Source: Aliikangiella maris (GTDB lineage: Bacteria; Pseudomonadota; Gammaproteobacteria; Enterobacterales; Kangiellaceae). From it: 64,000 nt of DNA. Under the pieces are notes generated by a model that did no database searches, had not been told where the DNA came from, and saw only the letters and a list, made by a program, of their open reading frames with translations. How positions within the stretch are numbered: position 1 is the first letter of the stretch; each line of letters begins with the position of its first letter. Shown piece after piece: positions 6,134 to 15,753 of this stretch. The stretch spans positions 1 to 64,000 of the forward strand of contig NZ_JBFDAH010000021.1 in assembly GCF_040719265.1 (NCBI RefSeq), given 5' to 3'. The position numbers and the translations under genes were made by a program.

Positions 6134-7366
6134 TATTTAACCTTTAAGACTGTTGAAGGAGTAACTGCATGAGGATGAATTGGGAATGCTGTAAACATAT
6201 TCCCGCTTTGAGCATTAAACCTGACTCTACTCATATAAGACAAGTTCTCATTTAAGCTGAAGACGCGTTTTGAAAATCCTGTCCCAATTACGTCTGGATG
6301 TTCAAATACTATATCATTTACTAGATGAGGATTATCCGCTCTTGAACGAATTAAACTAGCTCTATTCATAATATTCAACTGATCTCTATTACTCAAAAAT
6401 CCAGTAGAATTTTGCCTTGATCGATTAGTTACTTCCGGTCTGGGGTTGATCCCTAGTCGAGCCCTCTTCCTATGCTGTATCGGAGTTACGTCTGCTCCGT
6501 GACTAGTTTTGAAATGAGCCCCTGTAGATTGTTCTAACTCTGCCAATCTTCTACCTGCATTAGCTTCAGCTTTAGCTTGTACAAGTGCAGATCTTTCACT
6601 ACCAGATAGATCGCCCCATTTAGCCCGAAGCGCTTCAGCCCTCGATACATTACCGTTTGGAACATCTCTCCCCAACTCACTACGATGCGTCCGCTCATTA
6701 TCAACAATATTCCCTGATTGTTCAACACTCGCATCATAGTCTGCTTTTTCCTTAGGCTTAGCTTTATTTACAATTAACCGTCGCTCAGCTTCCACCCGCC
6801 TTGTATGCTTTTCACGAAACTTTTTGGCTATACCCGCCGCGGTGGGATTAGTGTCGAGCAATTTGTAATATTCTTCCAATGGCCAAAAATAATTGGGATC
6901 ATACTCACCATTTTCGGCGCGATAGCGCTCTAAGTATTCGATTTGATTATCGCCCCAACCATAATCACCGAGGAAGCCCTCTAATTCATATTCATCTCTG
7001 ATTAAACAGTTATACACAATAATCGTTTGAATTTTGATGAGGTGGACTAAGTCATCGATGACATCATCCTCGGTATACCAGGACTGAATAGTTAAGCCGT
7101 GGTAATGACCAATTTTTTCGACAATTCGCCAGAGGTGCTGCGGGAAGTTTTGTTCGTCGGTCAGTCGCCATAAAAACTGTTTTATAAAGATATCGTCACG
7201 GGTTTTACATTCGGTATNGCCATAAAAACTGTTTTATAAAGATATCGTCACGGGTTTTACATTCGGTATTAATTTCAAATTCGAGCGGGTTAGCTTCAAA
7301 AAAATATGGGGCAAATAAAAAGCGCCTGCGGCTGCGTGATCTGACGTAGAATGGGTCGAATAACAT
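6130..7366 (-). CDS. Full-length polymorphic toxin with VPN junction and nuclease-like C-terminus
   Basis: The gene starts at ATG 7364-7366 (MLFDPFYVRSRSRRRF), with AAGGA 9 bases upstream. As assembled it is broken by a 51-bp duplication plus one N (7167-7269); removing one copy and the N gives a continuous 394-residue protein. A frame starting at GTG 7015-7017 is only its C-terminal 295 residues. Residues 1 to about 215 form an N-terminal domain I do not recognise, presumably for delivery. DVPN at about 217-220 matches the module junction downstream. The C-terminus (NRSRQNSTGFLSNRDQLN, DVIGTGFSKRV, RVRFNAQSGNMFTAFPIHP) resembles the BECR/RNase A-like nuclease toxins, which end in a similar TaxP strand. 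An immunity gene overlaps by 4 bases. There is no signal peptide, so a T6SS-like or other contact-dependent route is possible. Confidence 0.65.
6655..6663 (-). other. Conserved toxin-module junction (VPN codons), representative copy
   Basis: The 9-mer gttccaaac (minus strand) encodes Val-Pro-Asn at the boundary between constant region and toxin tip in the full-length effector. Identical 9-mers occur at the start of the displaced modules at 2932-2940, 4921-4929 and 5777-5785, and one with a single mismatch (VPD) at 3958-3966. The copies at 2932 and 5777 share the longer word gttggaacaacac-type extension gtttggaacaacac. The position and conservation suggest it is the recombination site for exchanging toxin tips. 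That role is inference. Confidence 0.6.
7167..7269. repeat. 51-bp perfect direct repeat around one N: unmerged contig join
   Basis: Bases 7167-7217 and 7219-7269 are identical (51 bp, beginning gccataaaaactg and ending cattcggtat), with a single N at 7218 between them. The repeat lies inside the effector gene and breaks its frame (52 extra bases). This is the signature of two contigs overlapping by an assembler word length that were joined with an N instead of being merged. It is most likely an artefact, not biology. Confidence 0.9.
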
Positions 7367-7702
7367 GGTGATAAGTCCTTTTTGAGAATTGACTCACTTT
7401 TCAAATCTTTTTGATATTTGAATGCTTTCTCTACATTCAAAATATCACAGGTAACTAAGCATTTATCACATTGCCTGCTTAGTGATGAATATATCCTACC
7501 AAAGTATTATTTCTCTCACTAATTTGATTTCGTGAACCAGTTTGCAATTATTTGTTTTTTAAGGTGTGTTTCATCCACGTTATTGTATGTGTTGTGGTTC
7601 AATAAAACCACACAACATAAAGGATGGTAGAATTATCAATAAACGAAGAAACATTTATCTTTTTATCACAAACTTAAAATTAATCTACTTAGCAGCAAAA
7701 AC
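7367..7702. other. Upstream region of the toxin operon, no gene seen
   Basis: AT-rich region between the diguanylate cyclase gene and the effector. It must hold the promoter of the effector operon (minus strand). I see the AAGGA ribosome binding site next to 7366 but no promoter, terminator or RNA gene I can defend. Confidence 0.4.
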
Positions 7703-8968
7703 CTAAAAAACAACTCTCTCATTTTGTTTTTTATAAAAATACATTTGCTTGTCTGCAAATTTTAACAGCTCAGCGGTACTACAACCATCTTTAGGATAAG
7801 TCGCGACACCATAACTATATTTAAAATAAACGGTTTCATCATCTAAAATTAGTGGTTGATCCATTGTTTGCTCTAAACGCAGTAACAACTCACTGGTTCG
7901 TTCATCTCTGGCACTATTATCGAGCAAAACAACAAACTCATCTCCACCAATTCGCGCAACCATATCTGATCCACGAAATCCAGTTCGCAATCGGTTTGCA
8001 AACTCAATTAAATATTGATCGCCATTTAAGTGGCCAAAACGATCATTAATTAATTTAAAGTCGTCCAGATCAATAAATACTATCGACAACTGAAACTGTT
8101 TTCGCTTAGCCTTTATTAAGGCTTTTTCAAAATGCTCTAACAAACCAAAGCGGTTGACCAGCCCGGTCAACGAATCACGCAAGGCTTTCTCTTGTAATTC
8201 ATATTCTCGGTTTTTTTGTTTAGTAATATTTAAAGAGACCCCTTCTACCCCCAAAAATTCTCCCGCATGATCATAACGAGCATAGGCACAAGTAGAGACC
8301 CATACGGTAGAGCCATCTGATTTACAAATGAGCGTTTCGACTTCGACCGGCGCACCTTGGCTAGCCAAAATGCTTTCAAGTGCTTGCGCTCTTTCTTCTG
8401 GAATCGCATAAAAATCAGTCATTGGTTTACCGATAGCTTCATCAGCGATATAACCCAGCATTTTTAATGCATAAGGAGAGGCCATAATTAAATTGCCTGC
8501 GGCATCGGTGCGGTAATAAAATCCCGGTAAATTTTCTATAATTTGTTTAAACTCTCGCTCCGAATCTTGCAAGCGTTTCATTAACTGGGTATTTAGAGTT
8601 ACATCGCGAATGCTGCATACGATATAAACCTTATCATTTTTATCGGAAAAGGTTTCTACCTTTAATTGGACAATCATGCGATGACCACGAGAGTGAAATA
8701 TTTCTATTTGGTACTCATTAGGTGGCTTTTTGCCTTGCGTCCGGGACTGATATCTCTCGGCGACCAAATGTTGGTATTCAGGGACAATCTGCTGCATAAA
8801 CAATGTCCCAAGCAATGCTTCACGAGTTGTGCCAACCATATCAGCAAATGCCTGATTGACCAAAATAAAACGGCCGTCTTTAATAACAAAAACCCCATCT
8901 TGTAATGTTTCTATCAAGGTCTTATAAAAGTCGGTGTCAAAATAAGAGGGCTTAGCTAAATTATCCAT
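7703..8968 (-). CDS. PAS-PAS-GGDEF diguanylate cyclase
   Basis: A cytoplasmic diguanylate cyclase of 421 residues. Two PAS domains (about residues 13-125, beginning LQDGVFVIKDGRFILVN, and about 135-255, with a PAC-like VSLNITKQKNREYE end) precede a GGDEF domain (about 265-421). The catalytic motif is an intact GGDEF at about 341-345, and RGSD five residues before it is a complete RxxD inhibitory site, so product feedback is expected. DSLTGLVNRFGLLEHF and YSYGVATYP are standard GGDEF landmarks. No membrane segments, so the signal is sensed inside the cell. It is monocistronic. Confidence 0.93.
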   Translation of the reverse strand: MDNLAKPSYFDTDFYKTLIETLQDGVFVIKDGRFILVNQAFADMVGTTREALLGTLFMQQIVPEYQHLVAERYQSRTQGKKPPNEYQIEIFHSRGHRMIVQLKVETFSDKNDKVYIVCSIRDVTLNTQLMKRLQDSEREFKQIIENLPGFYYRTDAAGNLIMASPYALKMLGYIADEAIGKPMTDFYAIPEERAQALESILASQGAPVEVETLICKSDGSTVWVSTCAYARYDHAGEFLGVEGVSLNITKQKNREYELQEKALRDSLTGLVNRFGLLEHFEKALIKAKRKQFQLSIVFIDLDDFKLINDRFGHLNGDQYLIEFANRLRTGFRGSDMVARIGGDEFVVLLDNSARDERTSELLLRLEQTMDQPLILDDETVYFKYSYGVATYPKDGCSTAELLKFADKQMYFYKKQNERVVF

Positions 8969-9418
8969 AATGCCGGAACGAAATTATTAAAATATATTAT
9001 TTATTCGTAAAAAAAATAATACTCTCATGCTATTAATCCAGAATCTAGTTATTTTTTGTGATTCAATCACGCTCAAATTGGATTTTGTCGATGAATAAGC
9101 CATAATTATATTTTTGAACTTGTTTAATAAATGATATTACATGATTTTGCAGGTAAACATATCGTTTTTACCTCAACAATGTTCTCTAACTAACGATAAA
9201 CCACGGCTAAATATATCAGTAAAAGTACAAAGTTTAACTTAATAGTACTAGCGATTAACAACCAAAATATTTTTTAACGCTATATTTTTAGTTACGTAGT
9301 AATTAAAATAATACTGAGTAGCTTAGATAGGAATTTTTTAAAGCCAATAGACGGGTGTAGATGATCATCCAAAAAGTGAATTATTGAAGAAGTGATTAAA
9401 TGGCGAGTTTAAATTTAA
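8969..9418. other. Intergenic, no gene seen
   Basis: About 450 bp of AT-rich sequence between two minus-strand genes. It should contain the promoter of the cyclase gene. No RNA gene, repeat or clear hairpin terminator was identified. Confidence 0.45.
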
Positions 9419-10210
9419 TCAACTTTCGGTTAATGTCAGTTCATACAGTTTAGTAATTTTATCCATTCTCTCGAGGAAATCTTCGGTAATCACTCGAATT
9501 ACGCGAGGAATATAAGCATTGTCTCCCAAGGTATCAAATTTAGTTTTATAAAATTGCCACTGGCGTCTAACATTGACTAATTCCTTAGTAATTTCAGTGG
9601 TATTAACATCGGACTCTTGTAGAAAGTCCAAACCATTTTCAAATTGACTAACAGCCTGATTAAATTGTAAGTGAGAATCTTCATCTCTGAATCCCACATA
9701 ACTAGCAGTGTAATATAGAGCGATTCTTTGCGAGAGCATACGCTGACGACCAGAAATATTAATCAATTTAGCCTCAGATTTTAGAGTAGAGTTTTGTAAT
9801 TCCAAAACTAATTCATGTGCAGCATGAAGCAGGAGATTATTCTGGTTTAATATTTTATCTGAATAATTTTCCACCGGCTTTGCAAGAACAATGGCTTTAA
9901 ATTCTCCCCAACGTTCTTTAAGCGTTGTTAATTTGGCAACAGACTCTGCTTTAGATATGGAATCTTCAAGATTGGCCAAATTACTTTCGAAGCGATTAAT
10001 ACTTTCGCGTAATTCCTTTTGTGCATCTCCTCGATTAATTCTGTGAGTAATCATCAAATAATTTTTTGCAATCCGTTGTGATAACATGCGCTGTTGTCCG
10101 GCCTGATTGATTGCTTCGGCAAGCGTTAACGCTCGAGCCCAAACAGACTGATTGAAACCGACGACCAGGCAACACACAAATATTGTTAGTATTATTTTTT
10201 TAGTACACAT
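9419..10210 (-). CDS. Secreted protein with two PilJ-N-type helical sensor domains
   Basis: A 263-residue exported protein. An N-terminal signal peptide (KKIILTIFVCCLVVGFNQSVWA) is followed by two copies of the helical domain found at the N-terminus of PilJ and NarX-type sensors. The hallmark is LTLAEAINQAGQQRMLSQRIAKNY at about 28-51, repeated as LINISGRQRMLSQRIALYY at about 145-163. In sensor kinases and chemoreceptors this domain is periplasmic and binds small ligands; here no output domain is attached, so the protein is likely a periplasmic binding or accessory component. It lies behind the diguanylate cyclase gene but 450 bp away, so a functional link is only a guess. Confidence 0.8.
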   Translation of the reverse strand: MCTKKIILTIFVCCLVVGFNQSVWARALTLAEAINQAGQQRMLSQRIAKNYLMITHRINRGDAQKELRESINRFESNLANLEDSISKAESVAKLTTLKERWGEFKAIVLAKPVENYSDKILNQNNLLLHAAHELVLELQNSTLKSEAKLINISGRQRMLSQRIALYYTASYVGFRDEDSHLQFNQAVSQFENGLDFLQESDVNTTEITKELVNVRRQWQFYKTKFDTLGDNAYIPRVIRVITEDFLERMDKITKLYELTLTES

Positions 10211-10360
10211 ATTTATACCCTATTCAACTAAAGACAGCATGAGATTTTACGTTCTAAATGTTTAACAAATTTGATCAGACTCAATGAAGAGAATAAGTAA
10301 GCAAATAAATTTAACGAATTCTCTCGAAACGAGATAAATTTTTAAATTTTGAACTCTGCA

Positions 10361-10391
10361 AAAAAAAACCCACTTTTTAAGTGGGTTTTTT
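10361..10391 (-). terminator. Rho-independent terminator of carAB-greA
   Basis: A perfect stem (aacccactt / aagtgggtt) with a 3-base loop, flanked by an A-run on one side and a T-run on the other, 20 bp past the greA stop. On the minus strand it ends in a U-tract. The symmetry would let it work in both directions. Confidence 0.85.
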
Positions 10392-10410
10392 AATTATTTA
10401 CAGTACAGCG

Positions 10411-10890
10411 TTAAATATATTTTACCTGTACAATTTCGTATTCAACTTCACCATTAGGGGTTTTTACAATCCCAATATCACCTTCCTCTTTTCCAATTAA
10501 TGCTCGAGCAATTGGCGAGTTAATTGAAATTTTAAGTTTTTTGATATCGGCTTCATCATCACCAACAATTTGATAAGTCACTTCATCATCAGTTTCAAGA
10601 TTCACCAGTTCAACGGTCGTGCCAAAAATCACTTTGCCATTGTTGGCTATTTTTGAAACATCGATGATTTGGGCATTGCCCAGCTTACCTTCAATTTCCT
10701 GTATACGCCCTTCAATAAATCCCTGCTGTTCTCGCGCAGCATGATACTCTGCATTTTCTTTTAAATCGCCATGCTCTCTAGCTTCAGCAATTGCAGCAAC
10801 AACTTTGGGGCGTTGTACTTGTTTTAAGTCTTGCAACTCAGTTCTTAAAGCTTCTGCGCCAAGAACCGTCATTGGTGTTAAATTATTCAT
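10411..10890 (-). CDS. greA: Transcription elongation factor GreA
   Basis: A 159-residue GreA, which rescues backtracked RNA polymerase by stimulating transcript cleavage. The N-terminal coiled coil carries the acidic tip (AEAREHGDLKENAEYHAAREQQ), and the C-terminal FKBP-like domain ends in ISINSPIARALIGKEEGD followed by GEVEYEIVQVKYI, as in other GreA proteins. It lies 15 bp after carB and is last in a carA-carB-greA operon, the same order as in pseudomonads. A strong hairpin terminator follows. Confidence 0.97.
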   Translation of the reverse strand: MNNLTPMTVLGAEALRTELQDLKQVQRPKVVAAIAEAREHGDLKENAEYHAAREQQGFIEGRIQEIEGKLGNAQIIDVSKIANNGKVIFGTTVELVNLETDDEVTYQIVGDDEADIKKLKISINSPIARALIGKEEGDIGIVKTPNGEVEYEIVQVKYI

Positions 10891-10905
10891 ATTGTAATTA
10901 CCTTT

Positions 10906-13900
10906 CTATTTAACCCGCTTGTGCAGCTCTTGGACAGAAACTACTTTTTGACGAGTCTGGTGGCGAATGGCTTTTGCGGTTGCCAAGCCACCAGCAAGTG
11001 TTGTTGAATAAGCGACTTTATATTGTAACGCAGATCGTCTGATTTGAAACGAATCTGCCACCGCTTGTTTACCTTCAGTGGTATTTACAATATAGTCGAT
11101 TTCGTCATTTTTTATCATATCAACTAAATGCGGTCTACCTTCGTATACTTTATTTACCCGTTGACAGAATATACCATCCTGAATTAATCGGGTAGCCGTA
11201 CCACCTGTCGCTAATATTTCAAAACCACAATCGATTAAAGCTCTTGCCGTTTCTGAAATTTTAGCTTTGTCACTTTCTTTAACACTTAAAATAGCCTTGC
11301 CACCACGAGGCGCTTGTGAACCGCCACCCAATTGAGCTTTATAATAAGCTTCACCAAAAGATTCGCCAACCCCCATTGCTTCACCAGTTGATTTCATTTC
11401 TGGACCTAAAATAGGGTCAGAACCAAAGAACTTGTTAAATGGAAACACCGGTTCTTTTACAGTATAAAAATCAGACTCAACAGGTTGAGTAAAGCCAAGC
11501 TCTTTTAGTGACTTACCCGCCATAACACTGGCAGCAATTTTAGCCAATGGACGCGCGGTTGCTTTCGAAACAAAAGGCACCGTTCTTGAAGCTCGCGGGT
11601 TCACTTCGAGTACAAATATATTTTCACCTTGAATGGCAAACTGGGTATTCATTAACCCGCGTACTTCCAGTTCTTTAGCCATTGCTTCAATTTGTTCACA
11701 CAAACCTTGCTTGATAGTTTCACTTAAAGTGTGTGGCGGAATACAGCAAGCAGAATCACCTGAGTGAACCCCAGCTTGCTCTATATGCTCCATAATGCCA
11801 CCAATTAAAATGGTTTCGCCGTCATAAATAGCGTCAACATCCACTTCAATCGCATCGTCAAGGAATCGGTCGAGTAGCACAGGAGATTCATTCGAAACAG
11901 ATACCGCTTCGGTCATATAGCGTTTTAATTCATCTGAATTAAACACGATTTCCATCGCTCGACCACCTAATACATAAGAAGGACGAACTACAAGTGGATA
12001 ACCGATTTCTTCAGCCAGACGCACTCCTTCTTCCATAGTTTTTACGGTTCTGTTAGGCGGCTGTTTTAAACCTAAACGTTTGATCGCCCGCTGAAATCTT
12101 TCGCGGTCTTCTGAACGATCAATGGCATCAGGCGTTGTACCAATAATGGGTACACCAGCGGCCTCTAAGTCGCGAGCAAGTTTTAACGGGGTTTGTCCGC
12201 CATATTGAACAATCACGCCTTTAGGCTTTTCTTTCGCAACAATTTCTAATACATCTTCAAGTGTAACCGGTTCAAAGTATAAGCGATCAGAGGTATCATA
12301 ATCTGTTGAAACTGTTTCGGGGTTACAGTTAACCATAATGGTTTCGTAACCATCATCACGCATCGCAAATGCCGCGTGAACACAACAGTAGTCAAATTCA
12401 ATACCTTGGCCAATACGGTTTGGACCGCCACCCAGAATCATAATTTTTTCACGATCGGTTGGCTCTGCTTCACACTCATCTTCATAAGTGGAATACATAT
12501 ATGCTGTGTCGGTAGCAAATTCGGCAGCACAAGTATCAACGCGTTTATATACTGGATACAAATCGAACTTATGGCGAATGCGGCGCATTTCTTTTTCAGA
12601 AATATCGAGCAGTTGACCCAGTCGTCTGTCAGAGAAACCTTTACGCTTCATTTTACGCACGATTTCGCGATCCAGTTTTGCCGTGCTCAAAGTCGCAAAT
12701 TGTTTTTCCAGAGCAACGATTTCCTGAATTTGAACCAAAAACCACGGATCGATAGACGTTAATTGGAATACCTGCTCGATGGTGTAATCTTGACGGAATG
12801 CATCAGCAATATAATAAATTCTTTCGGCATTAGGCACTTGTAGATTGTGACGCAATACTTCACGCCAGTCATCGCGCTGACAATCCAGAATTGGACTAAA
12901 TCCATCTGCGCCAGTTTCCAATCCACGCAAGGCTTTTTGCACCGACTCCTGAAAAGTTCGTCCAATTGCCATTACTTCACCCACCGATTTCATTTGTGTG
13001 GTTAAAGTGGTATCGGCATTAGGAAACTTTTCAAAGTTAAAGCGTGGAATTTTAGTCACAACATAGTCAATCGATGGCTCAAATGATGCTGGAGTGCGAC
13101 CACCAGTAATATCATTTTGCAATTCATCTAGGGTATAGCCAACAGCGAGTTTGGCAGCAATTTTAGCAATTGGAAATCCAGTTGCTTTAGAAGCCAGTGC
13201 AGATGAACGCGAAACCCGAGGATTCATTTCTATAACAATCATCCGCCCATTTTCAGGGTTTACCGAAAATTGTACATTTGAACCACCTGTCTCGACGCCA
13301 ACTTCACGCAATACCGCCAGTGAGGCATCACGCATAATTTGATATTCTTTGTCAGTCAAGGTTTGTGCTGGTGCCACCGTGATTGAGTCACCCGTGTGAA
13401 CACCCATTGGGTCAAAGTTTTCAATTGAACAAACGATGATGCAGTTATCGTTTTTATCACGCACCACTTCCATTTCATATTCTTTCCATCCGATTAAGGA
13501 TTCATCGATCAGTAATTCCGAAGTTGGCGACAGATCGAGTCCACGGGCACAGATTTCGTCGAACTCTTCTCGGTTATAAGCAATACCGCCCCCCGTGCCG
13601 CCCATAGTAAATGAAGGTCGAATAATACACGGGAATCCTACTTCATCTAAAACTTTGTAGGCATCTTTCATGCTGTGCGCGATTCCAGCACGCGGCATGT
13701 CCAACCCAATTTTGCGCATTGCATTAGCAAATTGTTCGCGATCTTCTGCTTTATCAATTGCTTCGCGGGTGGCCCCAATCATTTCAACATTATGGATTTC
13801 AAGCACGCCGCGCGATGCTAAGTCTAAAGCGCAGTTAAGTGCCGTTTGTCCGCCCATCGTGGGTAAAATGGCATCTGGCTTTTCTTTTTCGATAATTTTT

Positions 13901-14124
13901 GCAACAATTTCCCAGTGAAGTGGCTCAATGTAGGTTGCGTCAGCCATTTCAGGATCGGTCATAATGGTTGCAGGGTTAGAGTTAACTAAGATGACGCGAA
14001 AACCCTCTTCTCGCAATGCTTTACAAGCCTGAGCCCCAGAATAGTCAAATTCACAGGCCTGGCCGATGATGATAGGTCCCGCACCAAGGATGAGAATACT
14101 TTTTATGTCATTACGTTTTGGCAT
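10906..14124 (-). CDS. carB: Carbamoyl-phosphate synthase large subunit
   Basis: A 1072-residue CarB, which makes carbamoyl phosphate from bicarbonate, ammonia and two ATP for arginine and pyrimidine synthesis. The two homologous halves each hold a biotin-carboxylase-like ATP-grasp fold: half 1 opens MPKRNDIKSILILGAGPIIIG, half 2 has KIMILGGGPNRIGQGIEFDY at about residue 560. The C-terminal MGS-like allosteric domain (about 937-1072) includes FEILATGGTATRLIQDG. Full length for the family. It follows carA by 100 bp and precedes greA by 15 bp. Confidence 0.98.
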   Translation of the reverse strand: MPKRNDIKSILILGAGPIIIGQACEFDYSGAQACKALREEGFRVILVNSNPATIMTDPEMADATYIEPLHWEIVAKIIEKEKPDAILPTMGGQTALNCALDLASRGVLEIHNVEMIGATREAIDKAEDREQFANAMRKIGLDMPRAGIAHSMKDAYKVLDEVGFPCIIRPSFTMGGTGGGIAYNREEFDEICARGLDLSPTSELLIDESLIGWKEYEMEVVRDKNDNCIIVCSIENFDPMGVHTGDSITVAPAQTLTDKEYQIMRDASLAVLREVGVETGGSNVQFSVNPENGRMIVIEMNPRVSRSSALASKATGFPIAKIAAKLAVGYTLDELQNDITGGRTPASFEPSIDYVVTKIPRFNFEKFPNADTTLTTQMKSVGEVMAIGRTFQESVQKALRGLETGADGFSPILDCQRDDWREVLRHNLQVPNAERIYYIADAFRQDYTIEQVFQLTSIDPWFLVQIQEIVALEKQFATLSTAKLDREIVRKMKRKGFSDRRLGQLLDISEKEMRRIRHKFDLYPVYKRVDTCAAEFATDTAYMYSTYEDECEAEPTDREKIMILGGGPNRIGQGIEFDYCCVHAAFAMRDDGYETIMVNCNPETVSTDYDTSDRLYFEPVTLEDVLEIVAKEKPKGVIVQYGGQTPLKLARDLEAAGVPIIGTTPDAIDRSEDRERFQRAIKRLGLKQPPNRTVKTMEEGVRLAEEIGYPLVVRPSYVLGGRAMEIVFNSDELKRYMTEAVSVSNESPVLLDRFLDDAIEVDVDAIYDGETILIGGIMEHIEQAGVHSGDSACCIPPHTLSETIKQGLCEQIEAMAKELEVRGLMNTQFAIQGENIFVLEVNPRASRTVPFVSKATARPLAKIAASVMAGKSLKELGFTQPVESDFYTVKEPVFPFNKFFGSDPILGPEMKSTGEAMGVGESFGEAYYKAQLGGGSQAPRGGKAILSVKESDKAKISETARALIDCGFEILATGGTATRLIQDGIFCQRVNKVYEGRPHLVDMIKNDEIDYIVNTTEGKQAVADSFQIRRSALQYKVAYSTTLAGGLATAKAIRHQTRQKVVSVQELHKRVK

Positions 14125-14224
14125 TCACTATTTACCGTTTGATATTTCAAGTTTTGATTAAATTGCTTACGCTTGCGAAGTTTACTTTACCGTACACTCA
14201 ATAATTCATTTCTGCCTGAATTCA

Positions 14225-15355
14225 TCACTGCTTACGCTGTTTCATACTATTGATAAAACGCTCAAATAACGGCGCAGCATCATGAGGTCCAGGACTAGCT
14301 TCAGGATGCCCCTGAAAACTGAAAGCCTCTTTTTGAGTATGTTCAATACCTTGCAAACTGCCATCAAATAACGACTTATGGGTCGCTTTTAGTGCCTCGG
14401 GCAATGATGCTTCATCGACGGCAAAACCATGATTCTGGCTGGTAATCATTACTGTTTTATCAGCTAGATTTTCTACCGGATGGTTAGCGCCATGATGGCC
14501 AAACTTCATTTTGACAGTTTTCGCACCACAAGCCAGTGCCAATAATTGATGGCCAAGGCATATACCAAAAATCGGGATATCTGATTGTAAAAAGGACTGA
14601 ATAGCCTCAATGGCATAATCACAAGGCTCAGGATCGCCCGGTCCGTTCGACAAAAAGATTCCATCAGGATTTAACGCAAGTACTTCGCTGGCGGGTGTTT
14701 GTGCTGGAACAACCGTCAAACGGCAGCCATGATCGGTGAGTATGCGCAAAATATTCTTTTTGACGCCAAAGTCGTAAGCAACCACATGATACTGGCTGTT
14801 ATCGAGTTTGGTATAACCCTGTCCAAGTTGCCAGGAACCTTCCTCCCAACTGTAAGACTGCTTGACACTAACTTCTTTCGCGAGGTCCATTCCTTTAAGC
14901 CCGCTAAAACTTTTAGCTTTTTCAAGCGCCTGAGCTTCATCAATGTGTTCGCCAGCCATTAGACATCCAGCTAACGCGCCTTTATCACGTAAAATTCTCG
15001 TCAGCTTGCGCGTATCGATATCACTGATACCAACAATATTATTTTCTACGAGATATTCAGTCAGTGATTTTTCGGCACGCCAATTACTGTATTGGGCAGG
15101 CAAATCTCGAATAATCAATCCGGCGGCCCATATATTTTCAGACTCATTGTCTTCTGGGTTAATTCCGGTATTTCCAATATGGGGATAAGTTAAAGTTACG
15201 ATTTGGCGTGCATAGGAAGGGTCAGTCAAAATCTCCTGATACCCTGTCATTGCTGTGTTAAAAACCACTTCACCAATGGATTCACCATCAGCACCAATAG
15301 ACACACCGTGAAAAGTACTACCATCTTCAAGGACTAGAATAGCAGGTTTAGACAA
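14225..15355 (-). CDS. carA: Carbamoyl-phosphate synthase small (glutaminase) subunit
   Basis: A 376-residue CarA, which hydrolyses glutamine and channels ammonia to CarB. The N-terminal domain begins KPAILVLEDGSTFHG; the C-terminal class I amidotransferase domain has the nucleophile in FGICLGHQLLALACG and the His/Glu pair in FQGHPEASPGP. The start is a TTG at 15353-15355, chosen because GGAGG sits six bases upstream and no ATG is available nearby. A terminator-like hairpin lies 27 bp upstream of the start (see 15382-15417). Confidence 0.97.
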   Translation of the reverse strand: MSKPAILVLEDGSTFHGVSIGADGESIGEVVFNTAMTGYQEILTDPSYARQIVTLTYPHIGNTGINPEDNESENIWAAGLIIRDLPAQYSNWRAEKSLTEYLVENNIVGISDIDTRKLTRILRDKGALAGCLMAGEHIDEAQALEKAKSFSGLKGMDLAKEVSVKQSYSWEEGSWQLGQGYTKLDNSQYHVVAYDFGVKKNILRILTDHGCRLTVVPAQTPASEVLALNPDGIFLSNGPGDPEPCDYAIEAIQSFLQSDIPIFGICLGHQLLALACGAKTVKMKFGHHGANHPVENLADKTVMITSQNHGFAVDEASLPEALKATHKSLFDGSLQGIEHTQKEAFSFQGHPEASPGPHDAAPLFERFINSMKQRKQ

Positions 15356-15381
15356 AAGACCCTCCGGCTAAAACAGATACT

Positions 15382-15417
15382 AAAAAGCGGAAAAGTTTGC
15401 TTGCTCTTCCGCTTTTT
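15382..15417 (-). terminator. Terminator-like hairpin just upstream of carA
   Basis: An 11-bp perfect stem (aaaaagcggaa / ttccgcttttt) with a 14-base loop. Read on the minus strand it ends in a U-tract only about 10-15 bases before the carA ribosome binding site. It could simply end transcription of the AraC-type gene 390 bp upstream, or it could lie in the carA leader and act as an attenuator. The sequence does not decide which. Confidence 0.65.
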
Positions 15418-15753
15418 GAAGTTTAATTAAGATGTTCTACCGAGTATTGCGGTAAAATCGAGGTATTCTAAGCGATTTGGCGCAGATTTGTCCATCCGCT
15501 CGAACAATTTATTCTATAAATTGGATATCGCATGAAAATTAGATACAATAGCTTTTTGGTCTTGCAAAAGTCTAATTTTCAGTGATTTTCATCTCAAGCG
15601 CTTCCATAAAGCCCACTCAACGGCAAAAACCGCAGCCTCTATACTACAGCTTCTAACAGCATTGTATCAAAAGCCACTAGATTAAAAATCTAAAACCACA
15701 CCACTAGAATCCCAACACCAATTAATGACAACAAACACTTATTCTCTTTTACC
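15418..15753. other. Region between the AraC-type gene and carA
   Basis: AT-rich noncoding sequence that presumably holds the carA promoter. No further gene or RNA was recognised; the notable elements are the hairpin at 15382-15417 and the 16-bp repeats at 15754-15817. Confidence 0.4.

Noticed and set aside
7234..7440. Minus-strand 68-codon frame near the effector start
   Set aside because: It runs through the duplicated join sequence in the wrong frame; the effector reading frame from ATG 7366 explains the region.
12376..12762. Long plus-strand frame of 128 codons
   Set aside because: It lies entirely inside carB on the opposite strand and is a shadow of the conserved gene; several other antisense frames in carB were rejected likewise.
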